This document shows positions 29,354-40,110 of a DNA stretch of 64,000 bases, one piece after another; position 1 is the stretch's first letter; the number at the start of each line of letters is the position of its first letter. The stretch spans positions 2,294,001 to 2,358,000 of the forward strand of contig CP042279.1 of NCBI GenBank assembly GCA_007858575.1, in the 5' to 3' direction. The DNA comes from Streptomyces sp. WAC08241 (GTDB lineage Bacteria; Actinomycetota; Actinomycetes; Streptomycetales; Streptomycetaceae). Under the pieces are notes generated by a model. That model was not told where the DNA came from, searched no databases, and worked only from the letters and a program-made list of their open reading frames with translations. Made by a program: the position numbers and the translations under genes.

Positions 29354-29641
29354 TCACCTGGCATTGAAGTAGTCCACGTGCCAGTTCGGCATGTCCGGCT
29401 GCGGCGCCAGCCTCATCTCGATCTCCCCGGCGTTCACCGTGTGAATGGTGTTGCCGACCCGGCACCACGAGGCATCGTCGGCGAAGTACTCCCGCAGGGC
29501 TCGCCCCAGTTCGTCGAGATCACCCCCGAGCGCGCGCACCACCTCGGCCGATGCGCTGGCGATGGGCAGATCGGCGAACGAAACGTTCAAGGCCGTGATG
29601 TCGAGTCGGTCCTTCAGCAGTCGGACCTTTACCTGCGTCAT
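29354..29641 (-). CDS. hypothetical protein, 95 residues
   Basis: Intact frame beginning MTQVKVRLLKDRLDITALNV, with a helical middle (LGGDLDELGRALREYFADD) and a C-terminus with Trp and Asn (PNWHVDYFNAR). ATG 29641 chosen over an in-frame start six residues upstream. Composition is balanced and protein-like. No family recognised. Confidence 0.6.
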   Translation of the reverse strand: MTQVKVRLLKDRLDITALNVSFADLPIASASAEVVRALGGDLDELGRALREYFADDASWCRVGNTIHTVNAGEIEMRLAPQPDMPNWHVDYFNAR

Positions 29642-29815
29642 GGCCTGGCTCTCGCGCACCCCACGCCCGACGGGTCGTCGACACCCCGAATTTCACCCGC
29701 CTGGGCTGGAACACGGCTGCTCGAGGAAGCGCTCCTCGTTCACCGGACCGAGCATCGTCGAACGATTCCCCCGGTCCGTCGCCACGTCCGCGGACACCGT
29801 ACGGCGCAAGGCACG

Positions 29816-30411
29816 TCAGGTGCTTTCGGCACCTGTCCGGCGAACACCGGGCAGGTGCACCACGAGGAGCGTGAAGGCGGCCAGTGCGACGTTGCGGGTC
29901 GCGGCGTCCAGACCGTTCCAGTCGGACGACTGCCACATGGCGAACCACTCGCCGCCGATCGCGAGGAAGCCCATCCCGAAGAGCAGCAGCACCATCACCA
30001 GCCCCACCGTGCTCGCCGCGCGGGCGCGCTCGTACGCGCCCCGGCGCAGCCCCGTGATCCAGAGCCAGGTGGCGGCGAGGAGGACCAGCGCGGCCAGTGC
30101 CTCCCAGGCGATGATGGCGACGTAGGCGGCGTTCTGGAGGGCGGGGATTCGACCGCACGCCACATCAGGTCAGGGTCCTCGAACGTGGTGTCCATGCTCA
30201 GGACGTGCCGGACGAACTGCTGGTTGGTCCCGAAGTCCGTGATGTTCCCGAAGGCGACCAGGGTCATGCAGAGCGCGACGGTCGCCGTCAGCGCGGTCGC
30301 CGCGACGGGCGGCGCGCCCAGGTGGAGCAACCGGCTCCGGCGGGTGGCCGGGGCCGTTCCCGGTTGGTGGGGGCCGGAGTTGGTGCCGGTCGGCCGGTCG
30401 GCCTGTGCCAT
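29816..30411 (-). CDS. DUF2165 small integral membrane protein
   Basis: About 199 residues with four predicted membrane helices. The DUF2165 pattern is seen: VALCMTLVAFGNITDFGTN, VLSMDTTF, then after one frameshift near 30148 IPALQNAAYVAIIAWEALAA, and FAMWQSSDWNG near the end. ATG 30411. Function of the family is unknown. Divergent from the contractile-system genes. Confidence 0.85.
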
Positions 30412-30843
30412 GGGTACGTCCTTCCTCGCGGCCCCGCGGACGCTCGTCGCCCGCGGGTCGTACCGTCACTTCCCGTTTGCGCGGCCCTTCAGCCTCCCTC
30501 TCATGTGCCGGGCCGCCGAGTCGTTGCGTGGTCTACCAACGGGGACGTGTCTAGACTGGTGTGGGGAACGACGCAGCCGCACGTGATGGGAGCGGGATCC
30601 ATGGGCGGCAGGCACATCTGCGCGAGCTTCGAGACGTACACGGCGGTCGCCGTCGGCGGTCGCGTGGCGGAGGCTGCCACCACGCCCCTCCCTTCCGGAT
30701 CGGGGGCCGACTCCCCGTCACCGGACGTGTCCGGTCCTACAGCGCGGGCCCGGCCGGGACGGAGGCCCTTGAAGGACCCCACCGCCGTTCGATGAGGGGT
30801 GGGCCACAGGGGGAACCGATCCGCGTGCGCGGAGGAGTACGTC
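30412..30843 (+). promoter_or_regulatory. 432-bp divergent intergenic region upstream of the contractile system
   Basis: Must hold the promoter of the long plus-strand cluster. A -10-like TAGACT lies at 30552-30557, but no convincing -35 is spaced for it. A weak ORF (ATG 30601 after GGGAG, stop 30793-30795, about 64 residues with MGGRHICASFETYTAVAVGG) is possible but unsupported by any family. GAGGAG before 30844 is the ribosome-binding site of the metallopeptidase. Confidence 0.4.
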
Positions 30844-33617
30844 ATGGGCCGGAACGAGGAACGCGGACACCGGAACGACCCGGGCCCGGTGCCCGGCGAA
30901 CCCCTGAGGATGTTTCCCGGAGTCGGCGAGCACCGGGGCGCCGACGGCGTCCTGCGCCGCTGCCTCGATCCCGGAGCCACCCTCTTCCGGGCACGGACCG
31001 CCCGCAGCGCCGTGAACGCCTTCGTACGAGAACGCGCGGGCGAGCTCGGGACCGGGGGCGCCGACCTCCGTGAGATCCGGGCCGACCGGGGCGCACGGAC
31101 CCTGAACGTCCTCTACCAGCAGTTCCACCAGGACGTCCCCATCCGGGGCGCCGTGCTCCAGATGGTCGCCGACACGGGGCAGGCGGCCGTCGTGCAGGTC
31201 GAGAACGCGACGGAACCCGACGTCTCCGACGCCCCCGACCCGAGCGGGGCCCAGGCCCCCGACCTCGTCGCGAAGGCCGCCCTCGCACCCTTCCGGCAGG
31301 GCTACGCGACCGCTTCGGTCGTCCGTGACGACCTCGTCTACCTGCGGGACACCACCCGGCCCCCGCTGCCCGCGGCGGACCGCCCGACCGCCTCGCTCGC
31401 GCTGCTGCGCAAGGGCAGGCGGCGCCCGGACGGCAGGCTGCACCTCGTCCACGACCTGGTCGTCGAGACCACCGTCCCCTTCGAGCACTTCCGGGTCGTC
31501 GTCGACGCCGTCGACGGGAGACTGCTCTGGGTCGAGATCGCGGGGAAGTACGTGACGGCCACGTTCGGCGTCTACATGCCCGACCCGGTGACGCAGTCGA
31601 ACGACGGCTCGCTCAGCTCCCTCTCGACCCACGACACCCTGAAGCAGTTCGTCCGTCCGGTCAACACGGACATCGCGGACGCCGACGAGCAGGGGCTGTT
31701 CCACCTGGACGGGGAGTGGTGCCGTTGCAGCGACTGGGACGCCCCCGAGTTCCCCCAGCCGACATCGGCCACGAAGGACTTCCAGTTCGGCAGCCACGTC
31801 CAGGACAAGGCGTTCCTCAGCGCGAACGCCTACTACTGGACCGACACCTTCGCCCGGTACCTCCGCGGCCTCGACGACGAGATGCTGAACGCCCGGATGG
31901 TCAAGGTGGAGATCGACCCGCAGGGCGCCGGGTCCACCGACCGGAGCGAGTGGATCGGCACGACGACGCCCCCGCGTATCCGCTTCGACATGAAGCGCGT
32001 GCCCGGCGCCGCCGACCTCGGCGTCATCGTGCACGAGTACACGCACGGGGTCGTCGAGTGGCTCAGCCCCGGCGCGACCGGCCCCTGGAGTACGAGCACA
32101 GCATCTGCGACGTCATGGCGGGCATCTTCCGGGACCGGTTCAACGGCGCGGGACACCGCAGGACCGAGACGTTCCCCTTCGACAACAACCTTCAGGACGA
32201 GTGGAGCAAGGGGCGACGGCTCGACCTGACCCAGCGCTTCGACGACACGGACTTCGACACGTACACCCCCGACGTGCGCACCTCCATGCTGGCGTCGGCG
32301 CTGTGGCGGTGCTACCTCGGCATGGGCGGCTCCTCGAAGAACGGGGAGGTGCGGAAGAAGGGCGGCGACAAGATGACCAAGCTGCTGCTCGCGATGATCC
32401 CGCGCCTGGGACAGGACACCCCCAGAGCAAGAAGAACGCCGTCCACCTGGCCGAGACCCTCATCGCCGTGGACACGACGCTCAACGGCGGCCTGCACAAG
32501 AGCCTGATGAACAACGCCTTCTCCGACCAGGGACTCTGGCCGAAGCCGGACGTCGACGTGTTCATCGCCGACTGGTCCGGTGACACCGGCGCCATACCGA
32601 GCGGCACCGGCAGCGACCCGACCTTCCAGTCGCCCGACATCTGGGTCCGCAACGAGCTCGACGGGGACGACCCGGCGGCCGGGCACCAGGAACCCATCGT
32701 CAACCGGCCGAACTACCTCTACGTACGCGTGCACAACCGAGGGACCGCGGAAGCCGGTGCCGAGCGGTTCGAGGTCCATACGCACCGGTGCAACCCCGGC
32801 ACCGGCATGACGTGGCCCGACCACTTCACGTCCATCGGCTCGGAGGTCGTCCACCAGGCGATCCCGGCCGGCGGATCGGTGCGCGTCGGCCCCTTCCCCT
32901 GGACCCCCACCGTCGTCGGTCACGAGTGCCTGATCGCGATCGTCCACGGCCCGGACGACCCGGCCGGCGCCGCCATGTCCGGCCGGCCCCTGGCGCACGA
33001 CCAGCTCGTGCGCCAGAGCAACAACGTCGGGCAGCGCAACGTCGCCCCCGGATGTCCGTCCTCGGCGGTCAGACCCGACTGTCCATCACGCTCCGCGGCG
33101 CGCCCGTGGCCACGGACGGCGCATGGGAGCTGGACGCCGGCGAGATGCCCCCGGACACCCGGATCACCGTCCGGACGCCGAGCCGCCTCGTGAACTCCTC
33201 CACCCTCAGCCACATCGCGGTGACGGAGTCCGGGCCGGTCCGCTCCACGCTCCTGATGGCGGGCGGCGACAAGGCGCTCGTCGAGGGCTTCCGGCTCGAC
33301 GCCGCGGACGAGGTGGTGACCGACCTCGTCATCGACTTCTCCCACGAGGCCGAGCACCTCAAGCAGTACACCTTCGTCGCCACCCAGATCCAGGACCACG
33401 AGGTGGCCGGACGCATGACGATCGAGATCACCGCGGTCAAGGAGCTGGAGGAGTTCTTCTTCGGCAATCCGAAGAGCCACGAACTGCACATCAGCACCTG
33501 CCCCTTCTTCGAGAAGACCTCCCCGCGCACCGGCTCCCCTTCGCACGCCTCCAGGAGGCGGTGGCCCGCGGCTTCAACGGCTGCGCCCACTGCCTCCCCG
33601 AGTCCAACACCGGCTGA
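30844..33617 (+). CDS. thermolysin/fungalysin-like metallopeptidase without signal peptide, first gene of the contractile cluster
   Basis: About 924 residues. The N-terminal half has an FTP-type propeptide pattern (LNVLYQQFHQDVPIRGAVLQ). The zinc site is HEYTH at residue 397, followed by a YEHSICDVMAG segment; the third ligand would be its Glu or His. The C-terminal third has beta-rich regions (YLYVRVHNRGTAEAGAERFE) and ends in a Cys/His motif: HISTCPFFEK, about 18 residues, then GFNGCAHCLPES. No secretion signal is seen, so it may be a structural or maturation protease of the particle, or a payload. Frameshifts lie near 32085, 32420, 33050 and 33535. The nearby sheath and tube genes place it in the system. 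Confidence 0.75.
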
Positions 33618-33667
33618 CGCGAGCGGATATCGGACCCCCGGCGTAGGCTGGAGAAGGTGACTGCGAG

Positions 33668-34428
33668 ATGACGGCGACGAACGGTTTCACGGACGGCCTG
33701 ATGCTCCGGTACCTGGTACCGGACCACGTGAAGTCGCTGCTCGTTCCCGGCACCGACCCGCAGCACGAGCGCGTACGCTCCCTGCTGACGTCCGTCTACG
33801 ACCCCGCCTCCCTCGACATCAGGTCGGTGGAGTCCGTCGAGGTCGTCCACAAGGAGTTCCAGACCGCCGTCCACGCCTCGATCGCCGTGCACGGGTCCTG
33901 GGACAAGACGATTCCCACGGCCGAACAGGCCCGGGCCACCGTCGAGGTGCCCGCGACTCCCCCGGTCCACTGGATCGACATGTCGCTGGAGACCGTCGTC
34001 GTGGTGAAGGCGGCGTCGGCCGGAGGTCTCCTCGCCTCCGTGGAGGCGGAGGCGGGCTGGACGACGGCCGACGGCGCCGCGGCACGGCAGGACGCGTACG
34101 AGCGGCCCTACCGGCTCCGGTACGCCGAACCACCCCCTTCGAACCGACGGCGCCCGCCCGCAGCCTCCCCCTGCGGGTCTCGGCGCTCTTCTTCGACCGC
34201 CTCGACCTCGCCGACGCGCTGCGCCGACTCGGCCAGGCCAAGCGGGCGGTCGACGCGGCGAGCCCGCAGCCGGCGGCCCACGACGGCGGCGCCCCGCTCG
34301 CCTCCAGCGCATGGCTCGCGGTCTTCCCGGCCGTCGCGACCGACGAGCCGTCACGGACGACCGAGCAACTGGCCGGCGCCCTGCTGGCGACCCAGGGGTA
34401 CGTCGCCGCCTTCGAGACGGCGCCCTGA
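33668..34428 (+). CDS. uncharacterised protein of the contractile cluster
   Basis: About 254 residues, ATG 33668. The N-terminal part (ATNGFTDGLMLRYLVPDHVK) is helical, the centre beta-rich (VHKEFQTAVHASIAVHGSWD), and the part after a frameshift near 34135 again mixed (VSALFFDRLDLADALRRLGQ). I do not recognise it. Lying directly before the sheath gene, it could be a terminator/cap or assembly protein; it shows no DUF4255 (Pvc16-type) features that I can recognise. Confidence 0.65.
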
Positions 34429-34497
34429 GGGCCCGGCGGGCCCCGGCCGCGCCCAAGCCCCTCGGAGGCCGGGCGCGCACACGGTGAGGAGCAGTCG

Positions 34498-35815
34498 ATG
34501 CCGTTCAACTACGTCACTGTCACAGCGAGCAGTGAACTGTTCGCGCCCGCCACCAGGGCCTTCGGGGACATCCTCGTCATCGGCAAGGGAGCCGTGGGGA
34601 GGGGCGCCACCACCGCGCAGGCCTTCACCTACCCGGGCGAGGCCGTGAAGGCGTACCCGAAGGGAGCGACGGAACTCACGGTCAAGGCCGACGAGGGCGC
34701 CACCACCCTCACCACCCCGGCGAGCTTCCCGGCCGGCACCCGCGTCAGGGTGGGGAAGGGCCAGGACACCGAGTTCGTCACGATCAGGGCCGTCGCCCCG
34801 GCCGGCGGCGACAAGTTCACCTGGACCCTCGAAGCCGGTCTGACGGCGGAGCACCCGATCGGTGACCCCTGGTGTGGAGGACCCCAACGCCGTCGCCGCC
34901 GCCATCGCCACCGCCTTCCGGCAGACTCCGCCCCCGACCCGGGTCTGGGGCATCGAGGTGGACCCCGACACCCCGGCCTGGGCCACCGCGTTCACCCAGG
35001 CGGCGGACGTGCCGGTGCAGATCGTCGTCCTGGCCGACACCCCGCTGAACGGGACTCCCGCCAGCAACCACCCGGTGACACTCCTGGCGAAGCACGTCGT
35101 GGAGGTCTCCCACACCGGTGGGGACGGCATGGAACGCATCGGAGTGGCCGCGCTGGACCCCACGGAGACGCAGACGGCGCAAGTGGCCCGCAACGCGGGA
35201 GCGGTCAAGACCGACCGCATGGTGCTGGTCGCCCACAAGGAATCCCCCGACGACGTCGCCGCGGCGGTCGCCGGAGTGATCGCGGGCCACGAACCGCACC
35301 TCTCGCTGTTGCTCAAGCCGATCAACATCGGCATGTCCGGGCTCTTCACGGCCACGGAGATCCAGACCTACTACGACAACTCCGTCAACTGGGTGACCAG
35401 CCCGGTGATGCTCCCCGGCCACGCCCTCTACCTGGGCGAGGGCCTCACCGCCAGCCCGGCCGGCAACAAGAAGTACATCGACATCGTGCGGACGCTCGAC
35501 GACATCGGTTTCCGCGTCAAGGCCGCGCTGATCGAGGCCATCGGAGACCTCCGCATCGACCGCCCCGGGCTGCGCACGGCCGTGACGCTCGTCCAGAGCG
35601 CCCTCTCCCCGCTGGTGACCCGGGACGTCATCGAGGAGTACGCCATCCACATCCCGCTGCTGGTACTGCTGGAACGGGAGCCCGCCACGCTCACGGCCGA
35701 GGAAGTCAAGCAGATCGGGAACGGACGGAGCACCAGGAAGGTCGACATGGAGGTCTCGGTCGTCTACGCGGGCGTGATCCACCAGATCGCCGTCAAGCTG
35801 GCCCTCAAGGGTTAA
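34498..35815 (+). CDS. phage tail sheath-like protein (DUF2586-like)
   Basis: About 439 residues. The N-terminus MPFNYVTVTASSELFAPATR is followed by an inserted beta domain (residues 45-115). After a frameshift near 34865 comes a Rossmann-like sheath core (PPPTRVWGIEVDPDTPAWAT), then MLPGHALYLGEGLTASPAGN, then the C-terminal helix-strand domain with GFRVKAALIEAIGDLRIDRP and a final strand VSVVYAGVIHQIAVKLALKG. Overall this resembles the DUF2586 group of Mu-like tail sheath proteins more than the canonical sheath ending in WRYVNVRR. Its size and its place just before a tube-sized gene support the sheath role. Confidence 0.75.
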
Positions 35816-35826
35816 GGAGCGATGAG

Positions 35827-36225
35827 ATGTCCGAGGTCAAGTGGGACACCAGGTTGACGGTGATGCTCGACACCACCGTGGTCACCCCCATCGACTCGTT
35901 CAACCCGACCTTCAACAGTCCGGTTCAGCCCCTGCACTCGCTGGAGGCCGACAACGTCGCCCACGTCGTCCAGCCCAAGGCGTTCACCTTCTCCATGGCG
36001 GTCAAGGCGATCGGCCCGGTGGTCGCCAAGCTCACCCAGATGGCACTGGAGCACACGAGCTTCGACATCGGGGTCCAGGAGGCGTCCGGCAGCGACTGGA
36101 CGTTCCAGCAGATCGTGTTCAACGACTGCTACATCACCTCCGCCGCCAGCACGATCGTCATCGACGGCGTCCCCACGACCACTTTCAACTGCGTCTGCCT
36201 GGAAGTCACCCCCACCAGCGCCTGA
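35827..36225 (+). CDS. tail tube protein
   Basis: Intact 132-residue beta-rich protein starting 11 bases after the sheath stop. Alternating strands (VKWDTRLTVMLDTTVVTPID, AFTFSMAVKAIGPVVAKLTQ, QQIVFNDCYITSAASTIVID) fit the single-layer tube fold of contractile tails. Called mainly from size, fold pattern and position next to the sheath. Confidence 0.7.
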   Translation: MSEVKWDTRLTVMLDTTVVTPIDSFNPTFNSPVQPLHSLEADNVAHVVQPKAFTFSMAVKAIGPVVAKLTQMALEHTSFDIGVQEASGSDWTFQQIVFNDCYITSAASTIVIDGVPTTTFNCVCLEVTPTSA

Positions 36226-36244
36226 CCGGAGTGCGGAGAACCCC

Positions 36245-36441
36245 ATGTCGCAGCAGGACGTCGAACAGCAGGGGGCGGTGCCCGGGGCCGGGGGCCGGAA
36301 CCCGTCGTGGTCTCCGGCCCGGGGGCGGAGCTCCACTTCCACTTCCCGATCGAGGTGGTGGTGTCGGGAGACATCGCCGAGGAGACCCGCCGGGACCTCG
36401 TCGCCGAGGTCTGGGACGCCCTGCACGAAGCCCTCGGCTGA
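36245..36441 (+). CDS. small beta-alpha protein 1 of the contractile cluster
   Basis: About 65 residues. After an N-terminal Gln/Gly-rich piece and one frameshift near 36295 comes LHFHFPIEVVVSGDIAEETR and a helix DLVAEVWDALHEAL. The strand-Gly-helix unit recurs in the next two genes. Position between tube and the long protein is where phages encode tail assembly chaperones. Family not recognised. Confidence 0.6.
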
Positions 36442-36463
36442 GGGCGCCGTCCGGAGTGTTCCC

Positions 36464-36664
36464 ATGCGCAAGATCACCTGCTACTTCGAGATCACCGTGA
36501 GGATCACGGGCACCCCCACGCCCGCCGCCCTGGAACGCCTCGGCCCCGTGGTCGAGAAGGCGCTGGCGGCACGACTGCGCATGGCCAGGGCCGTGGTCGC
36601 GGAGGCGGGATACCCCGACGTCGTCCCGGTCGAGGCAGTGGACCGCTCGCGGGCGGCGCCGTGA
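36464..36664 (+). CDS. small beta-alpha protein 2 of the contractile cluster
   Basis: Intact 66 residues: CYFEITVRITGTPTPAALER followed by the helix LGPVVEKALAARLRMARAVV. Same strand-Gly-helix plan as the preceding small protein. Its stop overlaps the GTG start of the next gene (GTGA), so translation is coupled. Possible tail assembly chaperone. Confidence 0.65.
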   Translation: MRKITCYFEITVRITGTPTPAALERLGPVVEKALAARLRMARAVVAEAGYPDVVPVEAVDRSRAAP

Positions 36665-39600
36665 ACGCGCCCGTCGACGCCGCACCGGGCACCGCCGGAG
36701 GGACGGCGGTACGCGGCGTGGCGTACCGGCGACTGCACCTGCCGGCCTCGGTCGCCTTCACCGGGGACGACAGGCTGCGCGGCCACGAAGGACGACTGGC
36801 GGCGCTCCTGCTCCGCGCGGTCGCCTCGGCCGTCGCACAGGACGACCGGTGGAAGGGACCACCGGCTCCCCGTGGCGGTCGCCACCGGACGTTCCGGAAC
36901 AGCCCCTCGACGCCGAGGGCCGGTCCGACGGGCAACGGGCGGCCGAGGAGCCGGCGGAACCCTCGGCCGGCGCGGAGCCCGCGCCGGCGGCCGGGACCAC
37001 GCCGAGCGGCCACGGCAACCTCACCTTCGCGGCGGCCGTTCCCGACACCGGAGCGGACGAACACGAAGGCGCCGTCGCGCCCGGGACCGGTGCGGCGGAG
37101 GAGCGGACCGAGGAGCGGGCCGAGGAGCGGACCGAGGAGCGGACCGAGAAGCGGGAGAGCACCGCACAGCCGTCCGCGCCCGCGAGCGCGCTCCCCGCCG
37201 CGGCCGAACGGCCTTCCCCCGAAGCCGCGACCACCGCCACGACCTCCGCCACGACCTCCTCCACCGCGCCGCGGTCGGCGTCCGCGCCGCCCCCGCAGGC
37301 CGAGCCCGGCGAGGAGGACGAGCCTCCCGGAGAAGCCGCCGGGGAAGCCACCGGGGAGTACGCCGCCGTGACGGTGGTGTCCGAGGAGCGTTCGCTGAGC
37401 GAGGTCGTCCAGGGCCCGAGCCCGGTCGACGGCCGCGCCGTGATGGTCGTCGGCGCCACCGGGCTCGTGATGCTGGGCGGGGCGACCCGCCACGCGCGCT
37501 CACACAGCCTCGTCCACGCCGTCCAGCTCGGTGACCACCTCTTCGGCGCCCGCTCGTTCGCCGTGCTCGAAGGCCCCTCGGCACCCGGGAGAGCTTCTAC
37601 TGGCCGTCGCCACCTCCCCACCGTCACCGACGAGACCATCGGCGACGCCGTGGGAAGGCGGATCTGGAGGCAAGGAGATCAGCCTGTTCCGGGGGATCAC
37701 CGTGCTGCCCTCCGTCACCACCCCGGACGGCCACCGCTACGGGGTGAACCTGCTGTGGACCAGGGAACGCGGCTGGCTGTACGGCAGCAAGGAGGAGGGC
37801 AGACGCTGGTTGCGGCTCAGCGCGTCACCCACCGAGCCGTGGCTGTCGGCCGGACAACTGAGGTCCACGCCTTCCAGGAGCTCGACCGCATGGTGGCCGC
37901 CGGCCTCGCCGGGAACGACGCCTCCGCCGCGACGGCCGCCGCCCAGCTCGGCGACATGGACGCCAGGGCGTTTGCCCTCGTGACACCGAGACCCGGGCGA
38001 AGTACCTGGAGATCCTGATCAAGGCGTGGACGTTCGAGGACCAGCGGCACGCGATCGTCCAGATCATGCTCTCGCTGGAGGGCCTCGACCAACTACAGGC
38101 CGTCCGGGACCGGTTGATCCGGGCCGGTCTGTACGAGCAGCTCTTCGCCGACATGGGGCCCGATCTGTGGGAGCTGCTCACCGTGGTCGGCAAGCGGTTC
38201 GGCGACTACAAGCCCCTCACCCAGCGGGAGTTCCTCGGGCTCGTGGAAGAGGCGTTCAACCTGTCGATGCGGCACGACGCCGGACTCGCGCGGACGGTCG
38301 AGGGGAGGAGACCGCCGTCATCGGCCTCAAGCGGATGATCGAGTTCGAGGAGGCCGCCCGAGCGGCGACGGGGTTCGTCCTGTCGACGCTCGACGCCGTG
38401 AAGACGGTGCTGACCCAGCCCGAGAAGGTCCTCTCGGGACTCTTCCAGCTCGTCCGCCTCCTCGTCGTCTGCCACCTGGCCGGGTGGGGCCACCAGCCCT
38501 CGGTCAAGGAGATGCGGGCGCTCCTCCAGCACATCGGCACGGCGCTCGTCGACGGACTGCGCGGGCGGCGCTCCTCGGGGTCGGCCCGCGCGCGGTGACG
38601 AGGATCAAGTGGGCCGTGATCATCGAGGCACTGACCTGGATCACGGAGATCAAGGCCGTCGTCGAAGCCCTGGTCGGAGTCGAGCGGCTTGTCGCCGTCC
38701 TGCGCTTCCTGAAGATGCTCCGCGTGCTGGAGGGCGAGCAGATCGCGGCCCGGTTCACCCGGCTCGCCGAGGCCCTGCACGCCGGCAGCGCCGCGCTGAG
38801 GGGTTTCAAGGACGAGCACGCCCTGGCGGAGCTCCTGCTGATGCTGCCGGAGGAGGACGGCGCCCGCCTCGGCGTGGTCCTCAGCGAGGTCGACGTGCCC
38901 CGGGCAGCACCCTGGCCTGGCTGCTCGGGCATCCCCGCCTCGGCCCGGTCACCGCCGACCTGGAGCTGAAGGCCTCCGTCCTGCACCGTCTCGGCACCAA
39001 GTCGGGTGGCGTCACACCCGAGGTGGCACATGCCTTCGGGCGGCTGTCCGGGAAGGACGGCTTCGAGATCGCCGAGGTCGCCAGGATCGTCGAAGCCGTC
39101 CCGGAGGGCGAGGGCATCCGGTTCACCGCGATGCTGGACCGGATCGGCTACGGACGCATCGGGGCCGGGGCCGAGGTGAAGGCCGGCCTGCTGGCGGCGC
39201 TCGCCGGGGAGAGCCGGCGCATGGAGGCCGTCCACCGGTACGGGATCGACATCGTCCGCGAGATGCACGGGCGCGCCGGCGGCGGGCCGGAGGCCCTCGA
39301 CGCCATGCTCGCCCGGCTCCAGAAGATCCGGGAGAAGGACCTCGCCGACGGCAGGGCGGTTCGGTTCGGCGAGTTCCTCGACGACCTGAAGCAAGGGAGG
39401 AAAGAGGCGTGGCGGAGGGTGGATCCGCCGCCCCGGGCACCCCGCGTCAGAGCCTCGGCCGCCGAACGGGCTCCCGTGCTGGAGCGCATCAAGGAGCTTC
39501 GCAGGCGCTACCCGAAGGGCAGGCTCAAGAACCCGGAGCTGATGGAGGAGGGACTGCGGCAGATCCGGCGGATCTCCGAGACCGACCCCGCGCGGGCGAT

Positions 39601-40102
39601 GGAGCACCTGGAGCGGTTCGAGGAGGGGCTCAAGGCCCGGGGCACCCTCGAAGGGCAGGTCGCCGACATCATGGCGGAGGCCGGGGCCAAGGCGGGCCGC
39701 GAGGCCGAGGCCCTGCACCACGAGCCCGACGAGGCGCCGCCGGAGCGGCTCGGCGTCCGCGACGAGCTGAAGTCGAAGACCGCGGAGGCCCGGCGGGCGT
39801 CGCACGACCTCGCGGCGCGCATGGAGGCGATCGGTCAGCACCAGCCGTACGGGCACGACGCGCACCACATCATCGCGTACAGCGACCGTCGCGCCGGGCC
39901 GGCGCGGGAGATCCTCGAATGGGCGGGGATCACCCCTCGCGACGACCCGCTGAACGGCGTCTACCTGCCCCGCACCTCCATGGACCCGAAGATCGTCCCG
40001 GAGGCCGCCACGCGTCACCAGACGCTGCACACGGACAACTACTACAAGGAGATGACGAGGCGGCTCGTCGAGGCCAGGAAGCAGGCCGGCCGGGAGGGGT
40101 GA
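36661..40102 (+). CDS. about 1150-residue protein with C-terminal AHH nuclease domain (candidate effector or tape measure-toxin)
   Basis: GTG 36661. Order: an N-terminal beta-alpha unit like the two small proteins before it (RRLHLPASVAFTGDD, then LAALLLRAVASAVAQ); a disordered Pro/Ala/Glu stretch with EERT repeats; a mixed domain (ISLFRGITVLPSVTTPDGHR, then WTRERGWLYGSKEEGRRWL); long Leu/Val-rich helices (WAVIIEALTWITEIKAVVEA); a charged helical part; and at the end an AHH endonuclease-toxin domain with DAHHIIAYS, DPLNGVYLPR and a late LHTDNYYKEM. Seven or more frameshifts occur (about 36870, 37595, 37640, 37870, 37985, 38310, 38565 and 38905); the last 400 residues are in one frame. Position between tube and hub is that of a tape measure protein. 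Confidence 0.75.
37098..37155. repeat. in-gene 12-bp tandem repeat encoding EERT units
   Basis: GAGGAGCGGACC-type units are repeated about five times with small changes and encode Glu-Glu-Arg-Thr/Ala in the disordered part of the AHH protein. Copy number may vary between strains. Confidence 0.7.
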
Positions 40103-40110
40103 TCCACGAG

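Noticed and set aside
23580..30500. tRNA gene as integration target of the island
   Set aside because: No T-loop (GGTTCGA-like) with a matching acceptor stem was found at either edge.
30601..30795. Small ORF before the metallopeptidase
   Set aside because: It has a start and a weak ribosome-binding site but the composition is ambiguous and no family match is apparent, so it is only mentioned within the intergenic entry.
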